The position numbers and the translations under genes were made by a program. The notes under the pieces were generated by a model. It saw only the letters and a list, made by a program, of their open reading frames with translations. It was not told the origin of the DNA and ran no database searches. Below, one piece after another: positions 34,187 to 42,964 of a stretch of DNA of 64,000 nt; within the stretch, counting starts at the first letter, position 1, and every line of letters begins with the position of its first letter. Origin of the DNA: Herbidospora daliensis (GTDB lineage Bacteria; Actinomycetota; Actinomycetes; Streptosporangiales; Streptosporangiaceae); assembly GCF_001570585.1 (NCBI RefSeq), contig NZ_BBXF01000003.1, positions 159,353 to 223,352 of the forward strand, written 5' to 3'.

Positions 34187-35020
34187 TCAGGGCAGGGGGG
34201 TGGATGGCGCCGCGACCGGCGTGGCGCCGGAAGGTCCGCCGTCGACGGTGAGGGTGTGTCCGGAGATCCACCGGGCGCGGTCGCTGAGCAGGAAGAGCGC
34301 GGCCTGGGCGACGTCCCACGCGGTGCCCTCGGTACGCAGCCCGGTGGCCTCGCGGCGCGGCTCGCGGTGTTCCTCGGGCAGGTTCGCCGCGGCGAACGAC
34401 CCCCAGATCATGCCGACCCGGACGCAGTTGACCCGGATGCCGCGGGGGCCCAGCGTGGCGGCCGCCCCGTCGGTCAGGTTCTCCAGCCCGGCCTTGGCCA
34501 CGGAGTAGACCATCCCGGGACCCCGGGCGGCCACGGTGACCGAGGAGATGTTCACGATCGCGCCCCCGCGCGGCAGGAGCGGCACGGTGTGCCGCATGAC
34601 CTGCCACGCGGAGGTGAGGTTGACCGTCATCAACGCGGCGAACCGGTCGGGCGTCACGTCGAAGACCCCGTCCGGGTCACCGGCCGCGACGTTGTTGACG
34701 ACCGCGTCGAGCCCGCCCAGCCGCTCCCTCACGGCCGAGACGGCGTCGGCGACCTGCCGGTCGTCGGTGACGTCCGCGAGCACGGCCATGGCCTCGCCGC
34801 CGTCGCGGTCGATCAGCTTCACGGTGCGCGCGGCGGCCTCCGGATCACGGTCCAGGACCGCGACGCGCGCGCCGTGCCCGGCGAGCACCCGGGCCACGGC
34901 GTACCCCACGCCCGGCAGCGCGCCCTGCTGGCCCGCTCCGGTGACCAGGGCGGCCCGGCCGTCCATCCACCGCGCCCCTGAGCCGGTGAAGGGATCGTTC
35001 AGCGGATCGGCGTACGTCAA
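34187..35020 (-). CDS. SDR-family oxidoreductase
   Basis: 277 residues. Cofactor site LVTGAGQQGALPGVGYAVA has an insert within the usual TGxxxGxG. NNVA, the Ser in VNISSVTV and YSVAK (Tyr-x-x-x-Lys) form the rest of the active site. Residues 1-20 are an extra tail. It reduces or oxidises a secondary alcohol or ketone; substrate unknown. Divergent from the iclR gene. Confidence 0.88.
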   Translation of the reverse strand: MTYADPLNDPFTGSGARWMDGRAALVTGAGQQGALPGVGYAVARVLAGHGARVAVLDRDPEAAARTVKLIDRDGGEAMAVLADVTDDRQVADAVSAVRERLGGLDAVVNNVAAGDPDGVFDVTPDRFAALMTVNLTSAWQVMRHTVPLLPRGGAIVNISSVTVAARGPGMVYSVAKAGLENLTDGAAATLGPRGIRVNCVRVGMIWGSFAAANLPEEHREPRREATGLRTEGTAWDVAQAALFLLSDRARWISGHTLTVDGGPSGATPVAAPSTPLP

Positions 35021-35119
35021 CGGAAGCTCCTTTCCGGGAGGGAGGGCCGGCCTCCCCGCTGAGCCTCAGACGTCCGGCTGAGAACCGACTATGACGATCG
35101 GGCGGAGGGCGGTCGAGCC

Positions 35120-35140
35120 GACTTCCGCTGCGTGGAAGTC
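35120..35140. promoter_or_regulatory. IclR-type operator, copy 1
   Basis: GACTTCC (35120-35126) and GGAAGTC (35134-35140) are perfect 7-bp arms around GCTGCGT. It lies between the SDR and iclR genes. A similar 21-bp site at 37356 lies between the CoA ligase and alcohol dehydrogenase genes, so both pairs likely answer to one regulator. Confidence 0.65.
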
Positions 35141-35212
35141 CAGGTATTGCGAGCGGGTGTGTTTGGGTAGCCTCGGTCAACAGGCGCGTAACTTAGACGG
35201 ACAGGTGAGGAC

Positions 35213-36001
35213 ATGACCGTCCTGACGTCGGCGCAGCGGGTGCTCGCCATCCTGGGGGTCTTCGACACCGAGAACCTGGCGTTGTCCCTCAGCGAGATCA
35301 GCCGCCGGACCGGTTTCACGCTCAGCACCACCCACCGGCTGGTGAACGAACTGCGCTGCTGGGGCGCGCTGTCCCGGCACGCCGACGGCAAGTACACCAT
35401 CGGCCTGCGCATCCTCGAACTGGGCACCCTCGCGCCCCAGGGCGGCCAGCTCCGCGAGACCGCGCTGCCGTTCCTGCACGACCTCCAGCACGCCACCCAC
35501 GCCAACATCCACCTCGGGGTGCCCGAGGGCCACGACGTCATCTACGTCGAGTCGCTGCGGGCGCGCGACACCGTGCCGGTGCCGAGCCGCCTGGGCGGAC
35601 GCTGGCCCATGCACGCCACCGGGACCGGCCTGGTGCTGCTCGCACACTCCAGCCAGGAGTTCCAGGAGGAGGTGCTGGCGTCCGAACTGTGCGCGTACAC
35701 CGTCAACACGCTCACCGATCCCGACGCGCTGCGGCACTTCCTCGCCGAGGTGCGCAAGTCGGGCGTGGCGATCGTGGAGAGCCAGCTCACCTACGACGTG
35801 ATGGCGGTCGCGGTGCCGATCCGCGGGGCCCGTGACCGGGTCGTGGCCGCGGTCGGCATCACGCTGCCCAGCGGTTCGGCCTCGCCGCACTCCCTCGTGC
35901 CGGCGCTGACCACGACCGCCCGCGGCATCTCCCGGGCGCTGGGCGCGCCCTCGGCCGCGCACTTCGCGGCCCGCGAGGCCAGGCGCGCGCCGAACCGGTG
36001 A
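35213..36001 (+). CDS. IclR-family transcriptional regulator
   Basis: 262 residues. The N-terminal winged helix (about 1-65) includes SLSEISRRTGFTLSTTHRLV; the C-terminal GAF-like effector domain (about 75-245) binds a small molecule, often an aromatic acid. ATG with AGGTGAGG upstream. A palindrome lies 73 nt ahead. It probably controls the SDR-transporter unit and the ligase-dehydrogenase pair. Confidence 0.9.
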   Translation: MTVLTSAQRVLAILGVFDTENLALSLSEISRRTGFTLSTTHRLVNELRCWGALSRHADGKYTIGLRILELGTLAPQGGQLRETALPFLHDLQHATHANIHLGVPEGHDVIYVESLRARDTVPVPSRLGGRWPMHATGTGLVLLAHSSQEFQEEVLASELCAYTVNTLTDPDALRHFLAEVRKSGVAIVESQLTYDVMAVAVPIRGARDRVVAAVGITLPSGSASPHSLVPALTTTARGISRALGAPSAAHFAAREARRAPNR

Positions 36002-36004
36002 GCC

Positions 36005-37294
36005 TCAGCCGCCGATGCGGGTCAGGCGGGATTTCATCTCGGTACGCTCCAGCGAGCCCGGCGGCACCAGTTCGACCGAGGCCCGCACGCTCAGCCGCGC
36101 CCGGATCAGCTCCTCGATCTCCCGGCGCAGCACGTCGGGGTCGCCGGACGCCTCACCGAGCTCGGCCTCGACCCTGAGCGGCGGCTCCACCCTCGGCCCG
36201 GGACCGGGCAGCACGATCTGCACCACGCCGCTGGTGCGCGGATGCAACGTCTGCACGATGTCGCGGATCGCGGTCGGGAACACGTTCACGCCGAGCACGA
36301 TCAGCATGTCGTCGGTCCGCCCCACGCACCGGATCAGCGGCGCGCCGTCGGCGGCCCGGCCGGTCACCAGCACCCGGTCGCGGGTGCGGAAACGCACCAG
36401 CGGGCAGCATTCACGGTCGACCGACGTGTAGACCAGCTCCCCGGACGCCCCCGGCTCGGGGTCGACGGGCTCGCCGCTGTCGGGGTCGATCAGCTCGACC
36501 ACGACGTGCCGCCCGCCGGTGAAGCGCATGCCGCCCGCGCCGGGCGGCTCGGCGAACAGCACCGGCGCCATGTCGGCGTTGCCGAGCCCCTCGGTGACGC
36601 GCGCCCCCCACTCCCGCTCGATGTGCCGCTGGAACGCCGGCTCCCCGCCGCCCGGCTCGCCGCCCACGAACACCTTCCGCACGCCGAACCCGCGCGGGTC
36701 GCGCCCCTGCTCGCGCAGGTGCTCGCCCAGGTAGCGGATGTAGGACGGGGTCGCGTGCAGGGCGGTGACGCCGAGGGTCTCCAGGGCGAGCACGGCCCGC
36801 TGCGTGGCGCCGGTGCCGATGGGGACCAGCGTGCAGCCGATGCGTTCCAGCGCGTCGCGGATCGGCAGGCCGCCCACGAACAACGTCAGCCCCGCGCCGT
36901 GCAGCACGACGTCCTCGCGCCGGGCGCCCATCGTGACGAAGGCCCGCGCCGTCATCTCCGTCCACGCCTGGGAGTCACGCCTGGTCACGCCGACCCAGCT
37001 CGGGCGTCCGGTGGTGCCGGTGGAGGCGTGCACCCGGATCACCTCGACCATGTCGACACCCGCGTGGCGGCCCAGCGGCGGCGCCTCCGCCTGCGAGTCG
37101 CGCAGCGTCCGCTTGTCGGTGAACGGCAGTTTGCGCAGGTCGTCCAGGCTCACCAGCGTCGCGGGGTCGACTCCGTGCGCGGCGAACAGGTCGGCGTAGA
37201 ACGGCGAGCGCCGGGGCAGCCCCGCCAGGTGCGCGCGGAGCGTCGCGGTGACGGCGTCCCGGTCCTCGTCCGCGACGAAGCCAGTTGTGGTCAC
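36005..37294 (-). CDS. PaaK-like AMP-forming CoA ligase
   Basis: 429 residues of the phenylacetate-CoA ligase type. The nucleotide loop reads HASTGTTGRPSWVGVT; the hinge and C-terminal lid read VRFRTRDRVLV and GRTDDMLIVLGVNVFPTAI. It would activate an aromatic carboxylate with ATP and CoA. GTG at 37294 with GGAAGGA 8 nt upstream; an upstream in-frame ATG lacks this. Convergent with iclR (3-nt gap) and divergent from the alcohol dehydrogenase. Confidence 0.87.
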   Translation of the reverse strand: MTTTGFVADEDRDAVTATLRAHLAGLPRRSPFYADLFAAHGVDPATLVSLDDLRKLPFTDKRTLRDSQAEAPPLGRHAGVDMVEVIRVHASTGTTGRPSWVGVTRRDSQAWTEMTARAFVTMGARREDVVLHGAGLTLFVGGLPIRDALERIGCTLVPIGTGATQRAVLALETLGVTALHATPSYIRYLGEHLREQGRDPRGFGVRKVFVGGEPGGGEPAFQRHIEREWGARVTEGLGNADMAPVLFAEPPGAGGMRFTGGRHVVVELIDPDSGEPVDPEPGASGELVYTSVDRECCPLVRFRTRDRVLVTGRAADGAPLIRCVGRTDDMLIVLGVNVFPTAIRDIVQTLHPRTSGVVQIVLPGPGPRVEPPLRVEAELGEASGDPDVLRREIEELIRARLSVRASVELVPPGSLERTEMKSRLTRIGG

Positions 37295-37355
37295 GTGGGG
37301 GTCCTTCCAGGGAGGTGCACCCATGATGCCCAGCGGCCGCCGCGGCCCGCGATAC

Positions 37356-37376
37356 GACTTTCGCGTCGTGGAAGCC
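37356..37376. promoter_or_regulatory. IclR-type operator, copy 2
   Basis: GACTTTC (37356-37362) and GGAAGCC (37370-37376) around GCGTCGT. Arms are degenerate versions of copy 1 with the same 7-7-7 layout; 17 of 21 positions match. It lies in the 121-bp gap between the CoA ligase and alcohol dehydrogenase genes. Confidence 0.6.
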
Positions 37377-37415
37377 GCGTCGACTTCCCTTCCGGGGCTG
37401 CTCAGGCTGGCGGGT

Positions 37416-38510
37416 ATGGCAGACACAGTGCGCGCGGCCGTCCAGGCCGCCCCCGGCGTCATCGAGGTCCGCGAGTTCCCCCGGCCGGTCGTCGGGCCCG
37501 ACGACGGCCTGCTGCGGGTGGAGGCCAACGGCGTCTGCGGCAGCGACGTCGAGATCTACCGGGGCCATCTGCGCCCGATGGGGCAGGAGGGCGGCGGGCC
37601 GGTGCCGTTCGTGGCCGGGCACGAGGCGATGGGCGTCGTCGAGGAGATCGGCGACCGCGCCGCCGGACGCTGGGGCGTCAGGGCCGGCGACCGGGTGGCC
37701 GTGGAGATCATCGTGCCGTGCCACGCCTGCCGGAGGTGCCTGGCCGGCCATTACCAGTCGTGCCCGAACCGCAGGTACAACCACGGCGCCACCGGGATCG
37801 ACGTCGCGCCGTCGCTCTGGGGCGGCCTGGCCGAGTACATGTACCTGTCACCCGGCACGATCGTGCACCCGATCGACCCCGGGCTCCCGGCCGAGGTCGC
37901 CGCCCTGTTCAACCCGATGGGCGCGGGCGTGCGCTGGGCCTGCCACCTGGGCCGGGTGAGCCTGGGGGACACGGTCCTGGTCTTGGGCGCGGGCCAGCGC
38001 GGCCTGTGCTCGGTCATCGCCGCCCGCGCGGCCGGAGCGGGCCGCGTCATCGTCACCGGCCTGGCCGCCGACGCCCGCAAACTCGCCCTGGCCCGGGAGT
38101 TCGGCGCCGACCACACGATCGTCGCCGACGAGGAGGACACCGTCGCACGGGTGCGCGAGCTCACCGGCGGGGACCTGGCCGACGTCGTACTGGAACTGAC
38201 CCCGATGGCGGCCGAGCCGGTCACCGACGCGCTGCTGTCGGCCCGGCACGGCGGCCGGGTGGTGCTGGCCGGCCTCAAGGGCGACCGCGAGATCCCGCTC
38301 CGCACCGACGTCATCGTCAACCGCGCGCTCACCGTGGTCGGCGCTTACGGCGTCGACCACCGCGCCTACCGCGAGGCCATCGCCCTCATCGAGTCCCGCC
38401 GGTTCGCACTGGAGAAGCTCCACACGCACTCGTTCGGGCTGGAGGAGACGGTGAAGGCCATCGAGACGCTGGCCGGCGGGACGGCGATCCACGTCTCGGT
38501 GCACCCGTGA
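37416..38510 (+). CDS. Zinc-dependent alcohol dehydrogenase
   Basis: 364 residues, MDR superfamily. Catalytic zinc: CGSD and GHEAMG; structural zinc: CHACRRCLAGHYQSC (four Cys). NAD(P) fold near VLVLGAGQRGLCSVIAARAA. ATG at 37416 gives the normal family N-terminus. It may oxidise an alcohol linked to the CoA-ligase substrate. Ends 3 nt before the convergent hypothetical gene. Confidence 0.87.
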   Translation: MADTVRAAVQAAPGVIEVREFPRPVVGPDDGLLRVEANGVCGSDVEIYRGHLRPMGQEGGGPVPFVAGHEAMGVVEEIGDRAAGRWGVRAGDRVAVEIIVPCHACRRCLAGHYQSCPNRRYNHGATGIDVAPSLWGGLAEYMYLSPGTIVHPIDPGLPAEVAALFNPMGAGVRWACHLGRVSLGDTVLVLGAGQRGLCSVIAARAAGAGRVIVTGLAADARKLALAREFGADHTIVADEEDTVARVRELTGGDLADVVLELTPMAAEPVTDALLSARHGGRVVLAGLKGDREIPLRTDVIVNRALTVVGAYGVDHRAYREAIALIESRRFALEKLHTHSFGLEETVKAIETLAGGTAIHVSVHP

Positions 38511-38513
38511 ACC

Positions 38514-39425
38514 TCAGCCCTGCCAGGCCCGCTCGGCGTAGAGCACCCTGGCGGCCTCCATCGGTTCGGCTCCCCGCAGGTCGTACCAGTCGCCGTCGCG
38601 CCGCAGCACGGTCACCAGGGCGGTGACGAAGATCCGTCGGTTGACCACGTCGTGGGCGAGGACCTGGCGGTAGGCCGCCATCGCGCCCAGCGGCCCGTCG
38701 CCGTCGGCGTCGACCCACTGCCACACCCGGCAGGTGGTGCCCGGTTCGGCGTCCAGAGCGGGGGTGAACAGGTGGTTCCGCGAGCCGGTGGTGTGGGCCC
38801 GCTCGGGATTGAGCTCTTCGGCGATCCGGTGCCCGTCGGGCGAGGCCGGAACCACCTGCGGCAGCGGGTGGGGCCGCATCGCCGGCCATTCGGCGGCCTC
38901 CGAGACCGGGACGGGGAACGGCACCGGACCGGGGCCGGGATCGTCGATGCCGCTGCCGTCGGAGGTGTACGGCGCGGGGCGCAGATGCCGTCGCGGATCG
39001 TAGGCGTCGCGCACGGGCCAGAAGCGCAGCAGCCACTTCTCGCGACCGGTCCGCGACAGCAGGAGGTGCGCGTCCTTGGTGTAGACCTCCACCCGGTACT
39101 CGAACAGCGGCGGACCGATCAGGAACAGCGCCTCCTCCGCGCCGACCGGGTCGGGGAGCCGCACGATTCCGGTCTCCGTCTCCAGCGTCGCCGTGCCCAC
39201 CTGCTGCCAGGAGGGGTCGGCGGTGCCGGGTTCGGCGTTCCACGCCTCCAGCCGGACCGACGGCAGATGGTCGTCGTCGGAGCTGTGCACCCGCAGATGC
39301 CCGGCGCGCGCCTCGACCCGGCCGTGCCCCTCGCCGCCCGCCTCCCACTCCTCGCCGAAGACGAGCTCGAACCTCCGGTCGTAGACGTGCACCTCGGCGT
39401 CGAGGCTGCGCACCGCTCGCGCCAC
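38514..39425 (-). CDS. Protein of unknown function in the metF-like operon
   Basis: 303 residues, soluble, rich in Trp, Glu and Pro, without signal peptide, membrane segment or a motif I recognise. The last third (VTALVTVLRRDGDWYDLRGAEPM) looks like a beta-strand pair. GTG at 39425 with GGAGG upstream; 40 nt after the MTHFR-like gene, so probably cotranscribed with it and under the two-component site. A role in C1 or aromatic metabolism is an inference from position. Confidence 0.6.
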   Translation of the reverse strand: MARAVRSLDAEVHVYDRRFELVFGEEWEAGGEGHGRVEARAGHLRVHSSDDDHLPSVRLEAWNAEPGTADPSWQQVGTATLETETGIVRLPDPVGAEEALFLIGPPLFEYRVEVYTKDAHLLLSRTGREKWLLRFWPVRDAYDPRRHLRPAPYTSDGSGIDDPGPGPVPFPVPVSEAAEWPAMRPHPLPQVVPASPDGHRIAEELNPERAHTTGSRNHLFTPALDAEPGTTCRVWQWVDADGDGPLGAMAAYRQVLAHDVVNRRIFVTALVTVLRRDGDWYDLRGAEPMEAARVLYAERAWQG

Positions 39426-39465
39426 GTCGTCCCTCCAGCTGGTGAAGATCCAATGTGGCGCGAAG

Positions 39466-40260
39466 CTACCGTCCGGCTCCGACAGAATCGGGCTCCGGCA
39501 GTGAGCGGCGCCAGGCTTCGGTCTTCGCCAGTTCGTTGAACGTGAACAGGTGGAACCCGGCGATCAGGCCGCCGACGTGTGGTGCGAGCTGGGCGATCAG
39601 CCGGTTCGGGCGGTAGCCGGGCAGCAGGAGACGCCACGCCAGGTTCTGCTGTTTCCGCAGGAACCGGGCCGACCGGCCCAGGCCCAGCCCGGCCGAGATC
39701 CGGATCAGCTTCTGCCGCGTCACCGCCCCGGGCAGGCCCACGACGACCGGCAGGTGCACGTCCCGCGCCCACGCCAACGTCGTCCGGGCGTCGAAGCACA
39801 TCTGGGTGATCACGTGTGTCGCGTGCGGGGTCTTCAGCGCCAAGGCGCGGTCGATCAGTTCCCGATCGATCGTCCCGTGGCCTTCCGGGTAGCCGCCTAT
39901 CCCGACGCGACGGAAGTGGTGTCCCGTCTCCGCCAGCGCCTCCAGCAGGGAGAGCGCGTCAGGGAACCGGCCGGCGGGTTCGGGGGCGTCGCCGCCGATG
40001 ACGAAGACGCCGTCGACGCCGCCGTCCTTCAGGCGGGCCACGATGTCGGTCAATTCCTGTTCGTCGCGGACCAGGCGGGCCGCCAGGTGCGGGGAGACGG
40101 TGTAGCCGCTGCCCGTCAGCCGCACCGCCAGGTCGAGCGTGGGGCCGAGTCCCTTGGCCTCGGTCGCGGTCACCGTCAACGGCACCGCCGGGGGGACGTG
40201 CGTGAGGACCGACTCCTCCGCGTCCCGGAACGGGAGGATCTCGTAGCTGATGGCGTACAT
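39466..40260 (-). CDS. MTHFR-like (MetF-family) protein
   Basis: 264 residues, TIM-barrel related to 5,10-methylenetetrahydrofolate reductase (SYEILPFRD, VFVIGGDAPEP, VGIGGYPEGH, ITQMCFDARTT). It should use FAD and oxidise methyl-THF or methylene-THF carbon. Beside a LigM-like O-demethylase it parallels SYK-6 MetF, which returns methyl-THF to the C1 pool. ATG at 40260 with AGGAAGG upstream. A regulator site lies 90 nt upstream. Confidence 0.82.
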   Translation of the reverse strand: MYAISYEILPFRDAEESVLTHVPPAVPLTVTATEAKGLGPTLDLAVRLTGSGYTVSPHLAARLVRDEQELTDIVARLKDGGVDGVFVIGGDAPEPAGRFPDALSLLEALAETGHHFRRVGIGGYPEGHGTIDRELIDRALALKTPHATHVITQMCFDARTTLAWARDVHLPVVVGLPGAVTRQKLIRISAGLGLGRSARFLRKQQNLAWRLLLPGYRPNRLIAQLAPHVGGLIAGFHLFTFNELAKTEAWRRSLPEPDSVGAGR

Positions 40261-40349
40261 GGGAACCTTCCTGACGGAACGGCGGTTCCCTGCCGACGTT
40301 AGGGAGCGTGGCCGCGCCGGGAACGGCGCGGATGACGGCACTCGCGTGC

Positions 40350-40363
40350 GACAAGTGACGTAG
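40350..40363 (+). promoter_or_regulatory. Two-component regulator site A
   Basis: GACAAGTGACGTAG, upstream of the MTHFR-like gene. It matches site B at 40683 in 13 of 14 positions and the core TGACGTAG is repeated at site C. Confidence 0.6.
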
Positions 40364-40368
40364 GCGCT

Positions 40369-40644
40369 CTACGCCTCCTGCGGGTGTGTGGCCAGCGGTT
40401 CCACCGTCACGTCCATCCACGGCCACTGCGGCAGCGAGGCCAGGGCGTCGTGCAGGGCGGTGGCGTCGGGGGCCTCCCACAGGCCGATCACGGCGCGTCG
40501 TCCGGGCACCCGCCACAGGCGTTTCAGGGCGCCCTCCTCGCGCAGTTCCAGGGCGCGGGCCCGTTCGGCCTGCTTCAGCCGGGTACGTTCGGCCTCGTCC
40601 ATGCCGTCGGGGAGCCGGGTCTCGAAGCGCACCAGGAATTCCAT
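40369..40644 (-). CDS. Muconolactone isomerase-family small protein
   Basis: 91 residues, matching the muconolactone Delta-isomerase (CatC) family across its length: start MEFLVRFETRLPDGMDEAE, middle LWRVPGRRAVIGLWEA, end LPQWPWMDVTVEPLATHP. No other beta-ketoadipate gene is nearby. In this gallate-type cluster it may isomerise or tautomerise an open-chain ring-fission product. ATG at 40644; a regulator site lies 39 nt upstream. Confidence 0.8.
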   Translation of the reverse strand: MEFLVRFETRLPDGMDEAERTRLKQAERARALELREEGALKRLWRVPGRRAVIGLWEAPDATALHDALASLPQWPWMDVTVEPLATHPQEA

Positions 40645-40682
40645 GCGGTCGACGCTAGACCGGCGGCGGAGCCGGCGTATGG

Positions 40683-40696
40683 GACAAATGACGTAG
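40683..40696 (+). promoter_or_regulatory. Two-component regulator site B
   Basis: GACAAATGACGTAG between the divergent isomerase-like gene (start 40644) and histidine kinase gene (start 40733). It would serve both promoters, including autoregulation. Confidence 0.6.
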
Positions 40697-40732
40697 TGCC
40701 TGCCCCGGCGAAGCGCGGCATCATTGGGCGGT

Positions 40733-42229
40733 GTGGACGGCAGACCGGTTTTCGACGCGACCACGCTGCTGGAGCGCGTCCCCGACGGCGTCGCGGTCAT
40801 CGACGAGCGGGGCCGGTTCGTCCAGGCCAACCCGGCCGCCCGCACGCTCTGCGGCATCGCCGACCTGGTCGGGGCCGAGTCCCCCTTCCCCGCCGGGACG
40901 GACGACGGCGTGGTCGGATGGGGGGCGGGGCGCGAGTTCGCGTACCAGATGAGAGAACTGACCGGCCGGGAACGGCTGGTCGTCTTCCGCGACGTCACCG
41001 AGAGCCGCAGGCACCAGCGGCGGCTGGCGGCCATCGCCAGCGCCGCCGGACGGGTCGGCGGCGACCCCTCGCTGCGCAGCACCCTCGACGCGCTGGCCCG
41101 GGAGGTGCTGGAGGCCGACGCGCTGGCCAGCGTGCAGATCATGACGGTCAACGCGGCGGGCGCGCGGTTCCAGGTCATGGGCAGCGCCGGCTTCGCCTAC
41201 GCCGCCAACTTCTTCGACCTGCTGCTCGACTGCGCCGAGGCCGGGGCCGAGTTACGCATGATCGACGCCTTCACCTCGCGGCTGCCGGTCGTGGTGCCCG
41301 GCAGGTACGCGGCCGTGATGGCCGACCCGGCCTGGGAGCCGCTGCGCGAGCACATGCGCCAGCCCGAATGGGACTGGTTCGCCAGCGTGCCGCTGCTGGT
41401 GCGCGGAGAACCGGTCGGCATCCTCAACGCCTTCTACGCCCCCGGCCAGGAGATCAACGGCACCGCCCTGGACTTCCTGCTGGCGATGGCCGACCAGGCG
41501 GCGATGGCGGTGCACTACGCCGCGATGCTGGAGCGCGAACGCGAGGTGGCCCGCCGGGAGGAACGCCAGCGGCTGGCCCGCGACCTGCACGACTCCGTGG
41601 TGCAGCACGTGTTCTCGATGGGCATGCAGGCCGAGTCGCTCGGCATGACGTCGGGGCGCGGGCCCACGGTCGACTCCGGCTACGTGGTGCGGGTGGCGGG
41701 GGAGCTCGGGCAGATCTCCAAGGCGGTGCTCACCGACCTGCGCGTCATGGTGACCGACCTGCATCCGACCCCGTCGGCCGACCAGGGGCTGGCGGCGGCG
41801 CTGTTCCTGCTGGCCGAGTCGACGATGGGGCGTACCGGGCTGGAGGTCGCCGTCACCGTCGACGACCCTCGCCACGACCTCGACGACCTGGCGGCCGAGC
41901 TGCGCGAGGACGCCTACCGGGTGATCGCCGAGGCGCTGCACAACAGCGTCAAGCACTCCCGGGGCGGCCGGGTGACGATCACCGTCGGCCTGTCTGGGCG
42001 CGGCACCCGCAGGCTGCTGGTCTGCGAGGTCGCCGACGACGGACGCGGCCTGGACGCCGCGGCCGAGGGGGAGGGCGGCTTCGGCATGACCACCATGCGC
42101 GAACGCGCCGCCCGCTGGTCGGGACGGCTCACCATCGGCTCGGAACCCGGCGGGGGCACCTCCGTCCGGCTCGAACTCCCCCTCCCGGCCTCGCTGCCGG
42201 CCGAGATACCAGCGCTGAGGATCACATGA
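40733..42229 (+). CDS. PAS-GAF sensor histidine kinase (NarL-type)
   Basis: About 498 residues: PAS (about 8-90), GAF (about 105-260), HisKA_3 dimerisation with the phospho-acceptor His in RLARDLHDSVVQHV (about 286) and a C-terminal GHKL ATPase (VADDGRGLD, GFGMTTMRERA). No membrane helices, so it is a cytoplasmic sensor; the GAF domain could bind an aromatic acid. GTG at 40733 chosen; TTG at 40724 is possible. Overlaps the regulator gene by ATGA. Confidence 0.9.
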   Translation: MDGRPVFDATTLLERVPDGVAVIDERGRFVQANPAARTLCGIADLVGAESPFPAGTDDGVVGWGAGREFAYQMRELTGRERLVVFRDVTESRRHQRRLAAIASAAGRVGGDPSLRSTLDALAREVLEADALASVQIMTVNAAGARFQVMGSAGFAYAANFFDLLLDCAEAGAELRMIDAFTSRLPVVVPGRYAAVMADPAWEPLREHMRQPEWDWFASVPLLVRGEPVGILNAFYAPGQEINGTALDFLLAMADQAAMAVHYAAMLEREREVARREERQRLARDLHDSVVQHVFSMGMQAESLGMTSGRGPTVDSGYVVRVAGELGQISKAVLTDLRVMVTDLHPTPSADQGLAAALFLLAESTMGRTGLEVAVTVDDPRHDLDDLAAELREDAYRVIAEALHNSVKHSRGGRVTITVGLSGRGTRRLLVCEVADDGRGLDAAAEGEGGFGMTTMRERAARWSGRLTIGSEPGGGTSVRLELPLPASLPAEIPALRIT

Positions 42230-42888
42230 GCGAGACCATCGGGGTGCTGGTGGTCGACGACCACGCGGTCGTGCGCCGGGGAGTGGTCGCCTACCTGGAG
42301 GCCCTCGACAACGTCGAGGTCGCGGGGGAGGCCGCCAACGGGCGCGAGGCCCTCGACCTCCTGGAGTCGCTGAAGGTGCGCGGCCGGCCGCTGCCCGGGG
42401 TCGCGCTGATGGACCTGATGATGCCGAAGATGGACGGCGCCGAGGCCACCGCCGAGATCGCCCGGCGCTTCCCCGAGGTGCGCGTCGTCATCCTCACCAG
42501 CTTCGGCGAGGTCGAACGCGTCCAGGCCGCCCTGGAGAACGGCGCGGCCGGCTACCTCCTCAAGGACGCCGGGCCCTCCGAGGTGGCCGCCGCCATCTAC
42601 GCCGCCGCCAACGACGACGTCTTCCTCGACACCGCCGTGGCGCGGCGGCTGGCCCAGAAGATGCGCTCCCCGCAGTCGGGTGTGGCCGCGCTGACCAGCC
42701 GCGAACGCGACGTGCTCGTGCTGGTCGCCAAGGGGCGTTCCAACCGGGAGATCGCCGCCGAGCTGGTGATCAGCGAGCGCACCGCGCGCACCCACGTCAG
42801 CAACCTGCTGGGCAAACTCGGGCTGCGCTCGCGCACCCAGGCGGTCCTGGTGGCGATGCGCGAGGGACTGGTCGCCCCGCCGAGCTGA
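42226..42888 (+). CDS. NarL/LuxR-family response regulator
   Basis: 220 residues. The receiver domain (1-125) has acidic pocket VVDDH, phospho-acceptor Asp63 in LMDLMMPKMDG and Lys in LLKDAGP. The C-terminal LuxR HTH (about 155-212) contains LTSRERDVLVLVAKGRSNRE. Partner of the kinase encoded just upstream. It likely binds the ACGTAG-containing sites A-C that precede each unit of this cluster. Confidence 0.92.
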   Translation: MSETIGVLVVDDHAVVRRGVVAYLEALDNVEVAGEAANGREALDLLESLKVRGRPLPGVALMDLMMPKMDGAEATAEIARRFPEVRVVILTSFGEVERVQAALENGAAGYLLKDAGPSEVAAAIYAAANDDVFLDTAVARRLAQKMRSPQSGVAALTSRERDVLVLVAKGRSNREIAAELVISERTARTHVSNLLGKLGLRSRTQAVLVAMREGLVAPPS

Positions 42889-42889
42889 G

Positions 42890-42906
42890 CTACGTCATTG
42901 GACGTA
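42890..42906. promoter_or_regulatory. Two-component regulator site C
   Basis: TACGTC-ATTG-GACGTA (42891-42906) is a perfect palindrome. Read on the minus strand, its GTCCAATGACGTAG (42903-42890) aligns with sites A and B. It lies 59 nt before the hydratase operon. Confidence 0.65.
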
Positions 42907-42964
42907 GCCGGGCCCCGTCATTAGGGCGATCCCCGTCCGGCCCGGTCTGAGTAACGTCCGTGAC

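Noticed and set aside
40384-42888. 834-codon ORF spanning the kinase and regulator region
   Set aside because: A frame shadow over the isomerase and kinase genes that happens to continue into the true regulator frame starting at 42226.
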